From assembly GCF_028285715.1 (NCBI RefSeq), contig NZ_JANQOO010000017.1:744001-808000 (forward strand): DNA of 64,000 bases, in the 5' to 3' direction. The stretch comes from Ulvibacterium sp. Its GTDB lineage: Bacteria > Bacteroidota > Bacteroidia > Flavobacteriales > Flavobacteriaceae. Below are positions 9,401 through 16,808 of this stretch, piece after piece. The position numbers were made by a program, and so were the translations under genes. A model generated the notes under the pieces. It was not told the DNA's origin. It saw only the letters and a list, made by a program, of their open reading frames with translations, and did no database searches. The stretch's first letter is position 1. Each line of letters opens with the position of its first letter.

Positions 9401-9614
9401 TTCGGTAAGTGCCCAATTCTTAAAGCCTACTGCAGTTGCAATTGCCTATGGACTCATTTTTGGGACCGTACTTACGCTGATTTTTTTGCCTTCTGTATTG
9501 ACCCTAGTGAATAATCTTAAATTATTATATCACAAACGCCTAAGGGGTAAAAAGTACATCACGGTTACCGAACTGGATATAGAGCTACGGGAAAAACAGA
9601 ACATATTATCATAA
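6471..9614 (+). CDS. RND family efflux pump, inner-membrane subunit
   Basis: A full-length 1047-residue RND transporter of the AcrB/HAE-like type. It starts with a TM1 segment preceded by a short basic stretch and a periplasmic porter domain (YRGASPQELETDVVNKIED). TM4 carries the proton-relay Asp pair D396/D397 in GVIVDDGVVVAEN, as in multidrug pumps; metal-exporting CzcA proteins have a different arrangement there. The second half repeats the topology and ends in a cytosolic tail. Works in the inner membrane as a trimer with the adaptor and TolC encoded on either side. Drug, lipid or dye export is possible; the substrate is not deducible. Confidence 0.92.
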   Translation: MKKLITYLIQKPRLTNLFVGLIVILGLLTVMNMRSNFLPGEPVSFISVNVVYRGASPQELETDVVNKIEDNLDGLKGVRRVTSTSKESFANVRVEILDDADPNEVLQDVTNAVDRITTFPPEVESPTILKEEILNYTMTVAISGSKSLNELKDYAKNIKDELLYSPQLSQIFLSGFPEEEIEVSFRESDLRTYKITFDEVNAAIQRENIKASGGKLKTGNENILLRLDNRAYSAKGLRDIIVKTTADGKVIRLEDVAQVKDRFADKPDRSYINGKEAVILKVFSRAEEDILENSEYVVNYLNTFNKTHEGIKAEIIEDKSISLNDAIGTLQNNAWQGILLVLIVLGLFLNPRVAFWVAFKIPVALLGMFILSNFYDLTINQVSLFGMIVVLGVIVDDGVVVAENIYQKYTDGASALNAAIKGTLEVVPAIIASLATTALAFSLFFFLDGQLGDYFSDISFVVCATLLIAFMETVFILPIHIARSKALTKEDRPWKLTQKTNNSLLWFRDKIYMKAIGFFVRIPVSGIVLVILLMVVTVGAMSAGLIKGTFFPTIDQDVITAKIELPLGTDESITNKKLQQIENAIWKVNEDYTGKREDGQDVIKYTERVVGPNSDEGLVNIYMMEGDKRGILSFEIADAIRQEVGDIPEATNLSYGSIAVFGKPVSIALLGTNFEEVRDAKKMLREYLTNRNDLKDVTDTDKVGMPELEMELTSKARFLGLSEGQVFNQIRKGFFGLEAQSLQRGDEEVKVWLRYDEADRKRLDQLENARFITPSGASYPFGEIATFSQKDGVREINHQNGIREVRVEADVASLLTSVPAVLAEAEATILKDIQEKYPNLRYTLEGEARLSGETQSSSQGPSTIVLILLIAIILFSYRSFSKAITILAMLPFAFIGVAWGSFFHGIPVSIFSILGMIALWGILINNGLVLISTYNDLLKTDRNFKEALKEASISRFRPIVLTTITTVFGLAPLLLNNSVSAQFLKPTAVAIAYGLIFGTVLTLIFLPSVLTLVNNLKLLYHKRLRGKKYITVTELDIELREKQNILS

Positions 9615-9625
9615 TCCAAAAAACA

Positions 9626-10969
9626 ATGAAGAACTATTTATATAAATGGACATTGGTCCTGTGTGCTTTTGCGAAAACAGTCACGTTCTCCGCGCAAGAT
9701 CGGCCAAAGGAAACCTTGTCTTTGGAGCAGGCTATTGCTTTATCATTGGAAAACAATCAGTCCATACAAATTGAGCAAAAGCTCGTTACCATAACCGAGG
9801 AACAAGTAAGTATTGGCAATGCAGGCCTGTTGCCTACATTGAATTTGATAGGTGAGGCCAACTATACCAACAATGAAACGGACCTAACGATTCGCACCTT
9901 TCAACCGCCACCAAATCCAGCTACGGTGAATTTTGACGAAAACGGCGTAACGTCAACCACCATCTCTGGTGTTGTACAGGCGGACTATACAATCTTCGCG
10001 GGTTTTAGCGGGCGATATCGCTATAAGTTATTGAAGAACCAGAACAGTATTGCAAAATACCAGCAGCAAGCTATCATTAACAATACTGTTTTGGAAGTTA
10101 GCACTTTGTTTTTAGAAATAGCAAAGTTGCAACGACGCCAGGAACTATTGGAGAAAAACATCCAAATAACAGAGGACAGAAAGGAACGCTTCAAAGACAA
10201 GAAGCTGTTTGGACAAGCCACAGGATTGGATGTTTTGAATGTAGAGAGCAATGTAAACCGAGACCAAACCCAATTGGACCAAATACTTCTGGCCAAGAAC
10301 ACCCTCAAGCGGAGTCTCAATTTTTTGATTGGTTATGAGCCGGAGCGCAGGTATTGGGTCTCTGTAACATACACTATTGACGAATTGCAGTCACCTGAAA
10401 CAATAAAAGCAGAAATTGTAGCCAATAACCCTAGTCTTTTATTGGTAAAAGAAGGCATTCATAGTGCTAAAAACGAAATAGGTTTGGCAAGATCACGAAA
10501 CCTACCAAGATTGGGCGTGTTTGCCAACTATGGTTATTTTAATCAAGAAAATGATCTGCAGCAGTTGGCCGAAATCACAAACTTGGGTTACATGGTTGGC
10601 GGTCGCTTAACCTTCAACATTTTTAATGGTGGGCAAACCAAGACAGCCATCAAGACAGCAAAATTAAATAAGGAAGTAAATGAACTACAAGAAATACAGC
10701 TGGCCGATAGGCTTATCACAGATGCTATCACAGAAATCAACCGGATTGAGATTTTAAAAACACAATTGGTAAGAGAAAAGGGAAATCTACTCACATTTCA
10801 GGAGGCCTATAATAGGACGGAGGAACGTTTCAGAAATGGCACTGTGACCAATCTGGATTTACGGGATGCGCAAACCGCCCTCTTAAATGCTGAGATTGTT
10901 ATTGCGGAGCTTCAAGCTGATTTAATGAAAGCCCATATTACCATAAATGCGCTAAAGGGAAAGATTTAA
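9626..10969 (+). CDS. TolC family outer-membrane efflux protein
   Basis: A 447-residue protein with an N-terminal signal peptide (about residues 1-23, ending near TFSAQ) and two OEP repeats. The helical parts are rich in Leu, Asn and Gln (LSLEQAIALSLENNQSIQIEQ near the start; LDLRDAQTALLNAEIVIAELQADLM near the end), as in TolC homologues. It forms the outer-membrane exit duct for the RND pump encoded 11 bp upstream. Length and order are normal for a complete tripartite system. Confidence 0.9.
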   Translation: MKNYLYKWTLVLCAFAKTVTFSAQDRPKETLSLEQAIALSLENNQSIQIEQKLVTITEEQVSIGNAGLLPTLNLIGEANYTNNETDLTIRTFQPPPNPATVNFDENGVTSTTISGVVQADYTIFAGFSGRYRYKLLKNQNSIAKYQQQAIINNTVLEVSTLFLEIAKLQRRQELLEKNIQITEDRKERFKDKKLFGQATGLDVLNVESNVNRDQTQLDQILLAKNTLKRSLNFLIGYEPERRYWVSVTYTIDELQSPETIKAEIVANNPSLLLVKEGIHSAKNEIGLARSRNLPRLGVFANYGYFNQENDLQQLAEITNLGYMVGGRLTFNIFNGGQTKTAIKTAKLNKEVNELQEIQLADRLITDAITEINRIEILKTQLVREKGNLLTFQEAYNRTEERFRNGTVTNLDLRDAQTALLNAEIVIAELQADLMKAHITINALKGKI

Positions 10970-10986
10970 ATACAAACCACAAAGAA

Positions 10987-11430
10987 ATGTCTACAAAAAC
11001 AAAGATAGACTTTGCGAGGAAAACCATAAAACGATTCATTCAGAATGATTATGCAAGATTATGGACAAAACATAGTAAAGAAACCCCAGATCGATTTGCC
11101 GATGATGGCGTATACTTTAACTCCAGCAGATTTCCAGAAATAACCCCAGGGCTACATAAGACCAAGAAGTCAGTACCTACCAAGATACAAACCCTCAACG
11201 CATTTTTGCAGAGGGTCAGCCCAAGTTCTCAATCCATTTTGGATGCCCAAATCTTTAAGACCTCAAATTTTAATACCAATGTTTTTGGTAATTATGCAGT
11301 GGTACTTTTTGATTTGGTCATTGGGCTAAAACTGGAGAATGCGAAGATGGTTACAGTTGAAATGATAGTTGCCCAAACGCTTATTTTAACGCATAATGGT
11401 TGGCGAATAGTCAACGAAGATGTGTCTTAA
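10987..11430 (+). CDS. Small protein, probably NTF2/SnoaL-like
   Basis: A 147-residue soluble protein without a signal peptide, 17 bp after tolC and probably the last gene of the operon. Its end (LTHNGWRIVNEDVS) resembles the closing strand of DUF4440/SnoaL-like domains, and the middle (NYAVVLFDLVIG) fits the same fold. The N-terminal helix (ARKTIKRFIQNDYARLW) is also typical. The match is by pattern only. It could be a small enzyme or binding protein tied to the efflux substrate. Confidence 0.5.
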   Translation: MSTKTKIDFARKTIKRFIQNDYARLWTKHSKETPDRFADDGVYFNSSRFPEITPGLHKTKKSVPTKIQTLNAFLQRVSPSSQSILDAQIFKTSNFNTNVFGNYAVVLFDLVIGLKLENAKMVTVEMIVAQTLILTHNGWRIVNEDVS

Positions 11431-11598
11431 CTCAATTTTTAGAAGCTTTATAAACAATAAATCCAGATAAATTTTGTAAAAAATGTTGAATCCCAAGGGG
11501 ACTACAGGATTATCCCTTAGATAGGCTTGCTACTGAGCTACATTTATAGAAATTGGATTGCCCGTCCAATTAAAAAAGGCTAAATACGTTGCCCATAT
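11431..11598. other. Non-coding gap with two hairpins
   Basis: No gene is visible in this stretch. Two inverted repeats stand out: AAGGG/CCCTT around 11492-11518 and a perfect AATTGGA/TCCAATT at 11551-11571. Neither is followed by a T-run on the plus strand, so neither is a typical terminator of the efflux operon. They may be remnants or part of a small RNA; nothing further can be claimed. Confidence 0.3.
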
Positions 11599-11627
11599 AA
11601 AAAAGCCTCTCAAGATTGAGAGGCTTT
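11599..11627 (-). terminator. Terminator of the tRNA-Leu transcript
   Basis: On the minus strand AAAGCCTCTCAA pairs with TTGAGAGGCTTT and is followed by a T-run. It lies 8 bp beyond the 3' end of tRNA-Leu and is a standard Rho-independent terminator. Confidence 0.85.
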
Positions 11628-11634
11628 CTCCTTG

Positions 11635-11716
11635 TGCGGGCGGAGAGACTCGAACTCTCACACCTCGCGGCACTAGATCCTAAGTCTAGCGTGTCTACCA
11701 ATTCCACCACGCCCGC
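11635..11716 (-). tRNA. tRNA-Leu (anticodon UAG)
   Basis: Read on the minus strand, the acceptor arms GCGGGCG and CGCCCGC pair over 7 bp. The D-loop contains GGAATTGGTAGAC. The anticodon stem CTAGA/TCTAG encloses the loop CTTAGGA with anticodon UAG (codon CUA and relatives). A long variable arm (class II tRNA, as expected for Leu) precedes the TpsiC arm GAGAGTTCGAGTCTCTC. The gene is 82 nt including discriminator A; CCA is not encoded. A terminator follows at once. Confidence 0.95.
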
Positions 11717-11849
11717 AATTCAAATCATTTCTTTACGGCTCTATTCCGTAAAAGGACTGCAAATATAAAGCAAAATTCCTTTTCCCTAAATAATTCGATA
11801 GGCAAAAACTTCTTTTTTGTAACTTCGACTTAAACTCAACTCCAGGCCC

Positions 11850-13238
11850 ATGGATGATATTGCGAGCTACATTGAACAAAACAAGGAACGTCTCCTAAAT
11901 GAACTTAGCCAACTCCTTAAAATCCCATCCGTAAGCGCGGACTCAGCCTTTTCCCAAGATGTCATTGACATGTCGGAAGCGATTAAAACAGCTTTGGAAG
12001 AAGCGGGCTGCGATCAAGTGGAGATTTGCGATACCGAAGGCTATCCTATTGTTTATGGTGAAAAAATAGTAGACCCTTCCCTACCTACCATTTTGGTATA
12101 CGGCCACTACGATGTACAACCACCAGACCCCTTGGACCTATGGAACTCGCCTCCATTTGAACCCGTTATCAAAGAAACCGAGTTACATCCCAAAGGTGCC
12201 ATTTTTGCCCGGGGATCCAGTGATGACAAAGGACAAATGTACATGCATGTAAAAGCCTTGGAGTTTATGGTAAAAACCGGTCAATTACCTTGTAATGTTA
12301 AATTTATGATTGAGGGTGAGGAAGAGGTAGGGAGCAATAGTCTTACGACCTTCGTTACCGAAAACAGGGAAAAACTGGCCAATGACATCATTTTAATATC
12401 GGATACTGGAATGATCGCCCCTGACGTACCTTCCATCACCACAGGACTTCGTGGGTTGAGCTATGTTGAAGTCGAGGTTACAGGACCAAATCGTGATTTG
12501 CATTCCGGACTTTATGGGGGTGCCGTGGCCAATCCGATCAATATCCTTACCAAAATGATAGCTTCACTCCATGATGACAATAACCATATTACCATTCCCG
12601 GATTTTATGATAAGGTAGAAGAACTCCCACAAGCCGAGCGTATGGAAATGGCCAAGGCTCCCTTTAATCTGGAGGAATACAAAAAAGCCTTGGACATCGA
12701 CGCCGTTTATGGCGAGGAGGGATTCACCACTAATGAACGGAATTCCATTAGGCCAACGCTGGATGTAAACGGCATATGGGGCGGGTATATCGGCGAAGGG
12801 GCCAAAACCGTAATTGCCAGTAAGGCCTATGCCAAGATTTCAATGCGATTGGTACCCCAGCAGGATTGGACGGAAATCACCGAACTTTTTAGCAAGCACT
12901 TTAAGTGTATCGCCCCTAAGGGGGTACAGGTAAAGATTACCCCGCATCACGGGGGACAGGCCTATGTTATGCCCATAGACCATATAGGATATCAAGCTGC
13001 GGCCAAGGCGTATGAAACAACCTTTGGAACCCCGCCAGTTCCCCAACGCGGCGGTGGTAGTATTCCCATCGTGGCCTTATTTGAAAAAGAGCTGGAAAGT
13101 AAGACAGTCCTTATGGGATTTGGTCTGGACAGTGACGCCATTCATTCCCCGAATGAACATTTTGGGGTTTGGAACTACCTTAAAGGTATTGAGACCATAC
13201 CTTATTTTTATCGTTATTTTACCGAAATGAATCGGTAG
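11850..13238 (+). CDS. M20 family dipeptidase (CNDP/PepV-like)
   Basis: A 462-residue cytosolic dizinc peptidase. Metal-binding motifs are in order: H86 and D88 in VYGHYDVQPPDP, then RGSSDDKGQM, then GEEEVGS with the general-base Glu pair, then SDTGM, and a C-terminal His in DAIHSPNEHF. The dimerisation domain in the middle is intact (TGPNRDLHSGLYGG). Length and the C-terminal RGGGSIPI match the dipeptidase group that includes carnosinase. It probably cleaves dipeptides taken up or produced in the cytosol. It is monocistronic and separated from the tRNA by about 130 bp. Start ATG 11850 puts the first motif at the usual distance. Confidence 0.9.
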   Translation: MDDIASYIEQNKERLLNELSQLLKIPSVSADSAFSQDVIDMSEAIKTALEEAGCDQVEICDTEGYPIVYGEKIVDPSLPTILVYGHYDVQPPDPLDLWNSPPFEPVIKETELHPKGAIFARGSSDDKGQMYMHVKALEFMVKTGQLPCNVKFMIEGEEEVGSNSLTTFVTENREKLANDIILISDTGMIAPDVPSITTGLRGLSYVEVEVTGPNRDLHSGLYGGAVANPINILTKMIASLHDDNNHITIPGFYDKVEELPQAERMEMAKAPFNLEEYKKALDIDAVYGEEGFTTNERNSIRPTLDVNGIWGGYIGEGAKTVIASKAYAKISMRLVPQQDWTEITELFSKHFKCIAPKGVQVKITPHHGGQAYVMPIDHIGYQAAAKAYETTFGTPPVPQRGGGSIPIVALFEKELESKTVLMGFGLDSDAIHSPNEHFGVWNYLKGIETIPYFYRYFTEMNR

Positions 13239-13332
13239 CCAATTTCCGTTTAAATCAATAGCGGCGGGCCATGCAGTCTTATTGGCACTACCAAGTCCAA
13301 GTTGGGTTGGCTACTAAAAACTAATTTTATAC

Positions 13333-13394
13333 TCTACATTTGTAGAATTAAAAAAATTATTCTATGTTTGTAGAGATAATTCTAATTTTGTAGA
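13333..13394 (+). promoter_or_regulatory. Three BlaI-type operators, each with a -7 box inside
   Basis: Three palindromes TCTAC/TCTAT/TCTAA-N4-GTAGA occur at 13333-13346, 13361-13374 and 13381-13394, ending 4 bp before the blaI-like start codon. Each contains a full match to the Bacteroidetes -7 consensus TAnnTTTG (TACATTTG, TATGTTTG, TAATTTTG). Repressor binding would directly block the promoter. The TACA-type half-site resembles known BlaI/MecI operators. Confidence 0.7.
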
Positions 13395-13397
13395 ACA

Positions 13398-13763
13398 ATG
13401 CAACTATCAAAAGCCGAGGAGGAATTGATGAATATACTCTGGAAGCTAAAAAAGGCTTTTATGAAGGATCTTTTGGACGCCTACCCTGAACCAAAACCGG
13501 CAACAACTACAGTCGCTACGCTTTTAAAACGAATGACGGACAAAGGATTTGTGGCCTATACCCCTTTCGGACGGTCCCGCGAATACTATCCCACCGTAAA
13601 GAAAAAAGAATATTTTTCCCGCCATGTCAATGGGCTCATCAAAAACTTTTTTAACGACAGCCCTGGTCAATTTGCATCATTCTTTACTCAGGAAACGGGA
13701 CTTAGCAAAGAAGAGTTGGAGGATTTAAAGCAATTGATAGATCAAGAAATTAAAAAGAAGTAG
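13398..13763 (+). CDS. BlaI/MecI/CopY family transcriptional repressor
   Basis: A 121-residue winged-helix repressor. The N-terminus (LSKAEEELMNILWKLKKAFMKDLLDAYP, then TTTVATLLKRMTDKGFVAY) is the canonical Penicillinase_R domain; a short C-terminal dimerisation and cleavage region follows. The gene overlaps no other and is followed after 2 bp by a membrane M56 peptidase, the classic BlaI-BlaR1 arrangement. Three palindromes before it are its likely operators. In Bacteroidota such pairs often respond to envelope stress rather than beta-lactams. The target genes probably include its own operon and perhaps the beta-lactamase-like gene downstream. Confidence 0.9.
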   Translation: MQLSKAEEELMNILWKLKKAFMKDLLDAYPEPKPATTTVATLLKRMTDKGFVAYTPFGRSREYYPTVKKKEYFSRHVNGLIKNFFNDSPGQFASFFTQETGLSKEELEDLKQLIDQEIKKK

Positions 13764-13765
13764 TT

Positions 13766-15673
13766 ATGTTGGTATACTTTTTAAAATCAAGTGCATGCCT
13801 TGCTTTTTTCCTGCTTTTTTACAAAATCTTTTTGGAGCGGGAAAAAATACATGTTTTTAAACGCTTTTACCTCTTAATATCCTTGGTATTGGCCTTTGGC
13901 ATTCCTTTGATCACCTTTACGGAATATATCGAAGTTACAACCGGGAACGCAAAAAATACGTTGGATATCACTTCCAATGCGCAAGGGGCGTCCGAAACGA
14001 TTACATCCGGTCTACGTACTTTCTACATACCTTTATTCCTTTGGACCATCTATCTTCTGGGAGCATTGTTTTTTACTCTTCGGTTTGCAAGGAATCTATT
14101 CGAGATTGTTCACCGCATTCGAAGCAATCCGAAGCTCAAAACAAAAAATAGCATACACGTGCTCCTTTGGGAAAAAATCGTTCCCCATACTTTTTTTAAC
14201 TACATTTTCTTGAGTAAGACCCGGGTTGAAGCGCAGCAAATCCCAAGGGAAGTCTTGCTGCATGAGGAAACCCACGTCAGACAAATTCATAGTTTGGATA
14301 TTGTTCTTGTAGAGTTATTGCAAATATTCTTTTGGTTTAACCCGTTGCTTTTGATCCTAAAAGGTGTTATTAAACTGAACCACGAGTTTTTGGCGGATCA
14401 AGCAGTTCTGGACCAGGGTACTCCCCCTCCGTCATATCAAAATATGCTTTTGGCCTATACATCGGACTCAGGTTATGGAAACCATCGATTACCTATGGCC
14501 AACGCCATTAATTATTCATCAATCCACTTGACCGTATTCGGTAAAAAGATTACGATTTCCAGCCAATACGCACAAGTTAAAAAACGATTCAACATCATGA
14601 AAAGACAAACTTCAAAACGAACAGTCTTACTTAAAAGCACACTGGTATTACCTCTGCTGGCCCTATTGCTCTATGGCTTTAGCGGTAAAAAAGTCATCCA
14701 AACGGCGATTCCCGATGCGACACCAACGCCCATGGAAAGCATCCGAGAAAATCTAACCTGGGACACGTTTCAAGAATACAATGCCTTGGCCAAAAAGTAC
14801 AATAATCCGGCCATGGATGAGCGGGATGTAAAAACCAAGGACATACTGCGTATGGAACACATCTACCACAGAATGTCCAAGGTTCAGAAAACCAATGCCG
14901 AACCTCTCCCCAGATTTGCCAATCCCCTTCAGGAATCACAGGAAGGTGCGACTGAAGAACAAGTTGCACAATACAATGCCTTGGCCAAAAAATACAATAC
15001 GATGATCGACACTCAGGAAAACATCTTTATCAAGAAGTCCGATATAGAGCTTTTGGAATATCTGTACAGTATTATGACCGAAGATCAAAAAAGCGCGGCG
15101 GAACCTTTTCCTGATTTTCCAGAACCTCCCGAACCTCCTGTACCACCAGTACCAACCGTAGATGAAGTAGTGGAAATACAGAAAGAAGTGGAAAAGCTGG
15201 CTTCCTTATTGGAAGAACGGGAAGTGGACATAGATGTGAACCAAGATGTGAATGAAATGATAGAGGTAGACATCGAAATAAATGGAAAGCAAAAGCAAAT
15301 GAAGCAAGCTGCAATTGCATTGGAAAAACAACGAGGCAAGATGGAAAAGGAGTCCCTGAAATTACAGAAACAAGCACAGAAAATGGAAAAACAGGGTAAA
15401 TTGATGGAAAAGGAATCTCAGGAACTGCAAAAGCAGGCCCGGAAATTGGAGCAAAATATTCCACCCCCACCTCCTCCGCCAGAACCTGAATCACCCTTGG
15501 AATTCATCAAGAAAATGAAGAAAAAGAATGCTATCTTTTATCATGAAAGGAAAAAAATATCTGCCGACCAAGCCATTGAACTGCTAAAAAGCAGTGATCA
15601 CATCAAGATCAACTCAAAAGGTTCAAAAGGGAATAGGCCCATTGTAGAAATATCCGCAAGCCTTTCCCAATAG
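13766..15673 (+). CDS. BlaR1-like M56 membrane metallopeptidase with long C-terminal extension
   Basis: A 635-residue protein. The first ~310 residues form the M56 domain with membrane helices and the zinc site HEETH (H166, E167, H170) followed by FLADQAVLD. A further membrane helix comes near residues 295-310. The C-terminal half is unusual: two similar units beginning with a YNALAKKYN motif (around residues 337 and 401), a Pro-rich stretch (FPEPPEPPVPP), a charged coiled coil rich in EKQ repeats, a second Pro-rich stretch, and a conserved-looking end (SADQAIELLKSSDHIKINSKG). It should sense a periplasmic signal and cleave the partner repressor. The extension may read the periplasm. 2 bp after blaI; same operon. 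Confidence 0.85.
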   Translation: MLVYFLKSSACLAFFLLFYKIFLEREKIHVFKRFYLLISLVLAFGIPLITFTEYIEVTTGNAKNTLDITSNAQGASETITSGLRTFYIPLFLWTIYLLGALFFTLRFARNLFEIVHRIRSNPKLKTKNSIHVLLWEKIVPHTFFNYIFLSKTRVEAQQIPREVLLHEETHVRQIHSLDIVLVELLQIFFWFNPLLLILKGVIKLNHEFLADQAVLDQGTPPPSYQNMLLAYTSDSGYGNHRLPMANAINYSSIHLTVFGKKITISSQYAQVKKRFNIMKRQTSKRTVLLKSTLVLPLLALLLYGFSGKKVIQTAIPDATPTPMESIRENLTWDTFQEYNALAKKYNNPAMDERDVKTKDILRMEHIYHRMSKVQKTNAEPLPRFANPLQESQEGATEEQVAQYNALAKKYNTMIDTQENIFIKKSDIELLEYLYSIMTEDQKSAAEPFPDFPEPPEPPVPPVPTVDEVVEIQKEVEKLASLLEEREVDIDVNQDVNEMIEVDIEINGKQKQMKQAAIALEKQRGKMEKESLKLQKQAQKMEKQGKLMEKESQELQKQARKLEQNIPPPPPPPEPESPLEFIKKMKKKNAIFYHERKKISADQAIELLKSSDHIKINSKGSKGNRPIVEISASLSQ

Positions 15674-15697
15674 TATACTAATCCTATAACCTTACTT

Positions 15698-16798
15698 ATG
15701 TTTTTGACAATAACAAAGAAGTTATCCTGGTTAGCTATGCTCTTAGTTTTGGGATTCTCCAATCCTAAAGTGACTCCCCAAAAACTCCAAACAAACCCGT
15801 CCTTTTTGAATATAGGTCTGCAAAAGTACCTACAGTCTTTGGAGAAAAAGGGGTTCTCTGGAACCATTCTTATAGCAAAAAAAGGGGAGATCATAGTGCA
15901 TAACGCCTATGGTATGAGCGATAAATCCAGGGGGTTAAAAAATGGCAAAAAAACCATTTATGATATTGGTTCGGTCACAAAACAGTTTACCGCGGCCGCC
16001 ATTCTAAAACTGGAGATGCACAAAAAACTGTCGGTAAACGACCCAATCTCAAAATACTTCGTGGAAATCCCCATGGACAAAAAGGAAATTACCATCCACC
16101 ATCTTTTGACCCATACCTCCGGTTTAGTCGCAAGTATAGGTAGTGATTATGAGGAAATCAGCGAGAAGGATTTCTTACATCGAGTTTTCGCATCACAACT
16201 GAAATCCGACATAGGGGAAAAATTCAGATACTCCAATATAGGTTATAGCCTATTGAGTATTATAATTGAAAAAGTAAGCGGTATGGGGTATGAGACCTTT
16301 CTAAACAAAGAACTCTTTCGTCCCTCAGGAATGCAAAATACAGGGTATAGATTACCTAACTGGGATTCCAATAGCATTGCGAAAGGATATTCCAAAAAGC
16401 GGGAACATAAAAAACCCAATGAAGAGCACTGGGGCAAGGATGGCCCTTTTTTGAACCTTATGGGAAATGGCGGCATCCTATCCAATGCCGAAGATCTCTT
16501 TAAATGGCATACCGCACTTCTGGGCAATGCTATATTGGACAAAAAAGCCAAGGAAAAGTACTTTTATCCCCATATACCGGAAGATGCCAGTGGAGAATCC
16601 TTCTATGCCTATGGTTGGGTACACATGCCTTTTGGCCCCGGAAGGACGGCTATTTGGCACAATGGTGGCAACGGCATATTCTTTGGCGATTTTTGGCGAT
16701 TTGTACAGGAAGATGTAGCAATCATTGTCATGTCCAATAAGTATAGAAGGGCCAAGGACGATGTCATTGCCGAAAAAATCTCAACGATCATTTTATAG
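15698..16798 (+). CDS. Class C beta-lactamase-like serine hydrolase
   Basis: A 366-residue protein with an N-terminal signal/anchor segment and a beta-lactamase/penicillin-binding fold. The catalytic SxxK is S92-V-T-K95 and the YxN motif is Y178-S-N; HNGGNG near the end takes the place of KTG. Such proteins are often esterases or D-aminopeptidases rather than true beta-lactamases. It lies 24 bp after the M56 gene, and transcription with blaI-blaR is likely. Substrate unknown. Confidence 0.85.
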   Translation: MFLTITKKLSWLAMLLVLGFSNPKVTPQKLQTNPSFLNIGLQKYLQSLEKKGFSGTILIAKKGEIIVHNAYGMSDKSRGLKNGKKTIYDIGSVTKQFTAAAILKLEMHKKLSVNDPISKYFVEIPMDKKEITIHHLLTHTSGLVASIGSDYEEISEKDFLHRVFASQLKSDIGEKFRYSNIGYSLLSIIIEKVSGMGYETFLNKELFRPSGMQNTGYRLPNWDSNSIAKGYSKKREHKKPNEEHWGKDGPFLNLMGNGGILSNAEDLFKWHTALLGNAILDKKAKEKYFYPHIPEDASGESFYAYGWVHMPFGPGRTAIWHNGGNGIFFGDFWRFVQEDVAIIVMSNKYRRAKDDVIAEKISTIIL

Positions 16799-16808
16799 TA
16801 ATACCATC

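Noticed and set aside
15072-15494. 140-residue minus-strand frame opposite the M56 gene
   Set aside because: It is the antisense of the Pro- and EKQ-rich repeats; its composition (Ser, Phe and Pro rich) reflects the opposite strand.
16725-16808. N-terminal extension of the alpha/beta hydrolase frame
   Set aside because: It lies inside the preceding gene and would bury the signal peptide that begins at ATG 16809.
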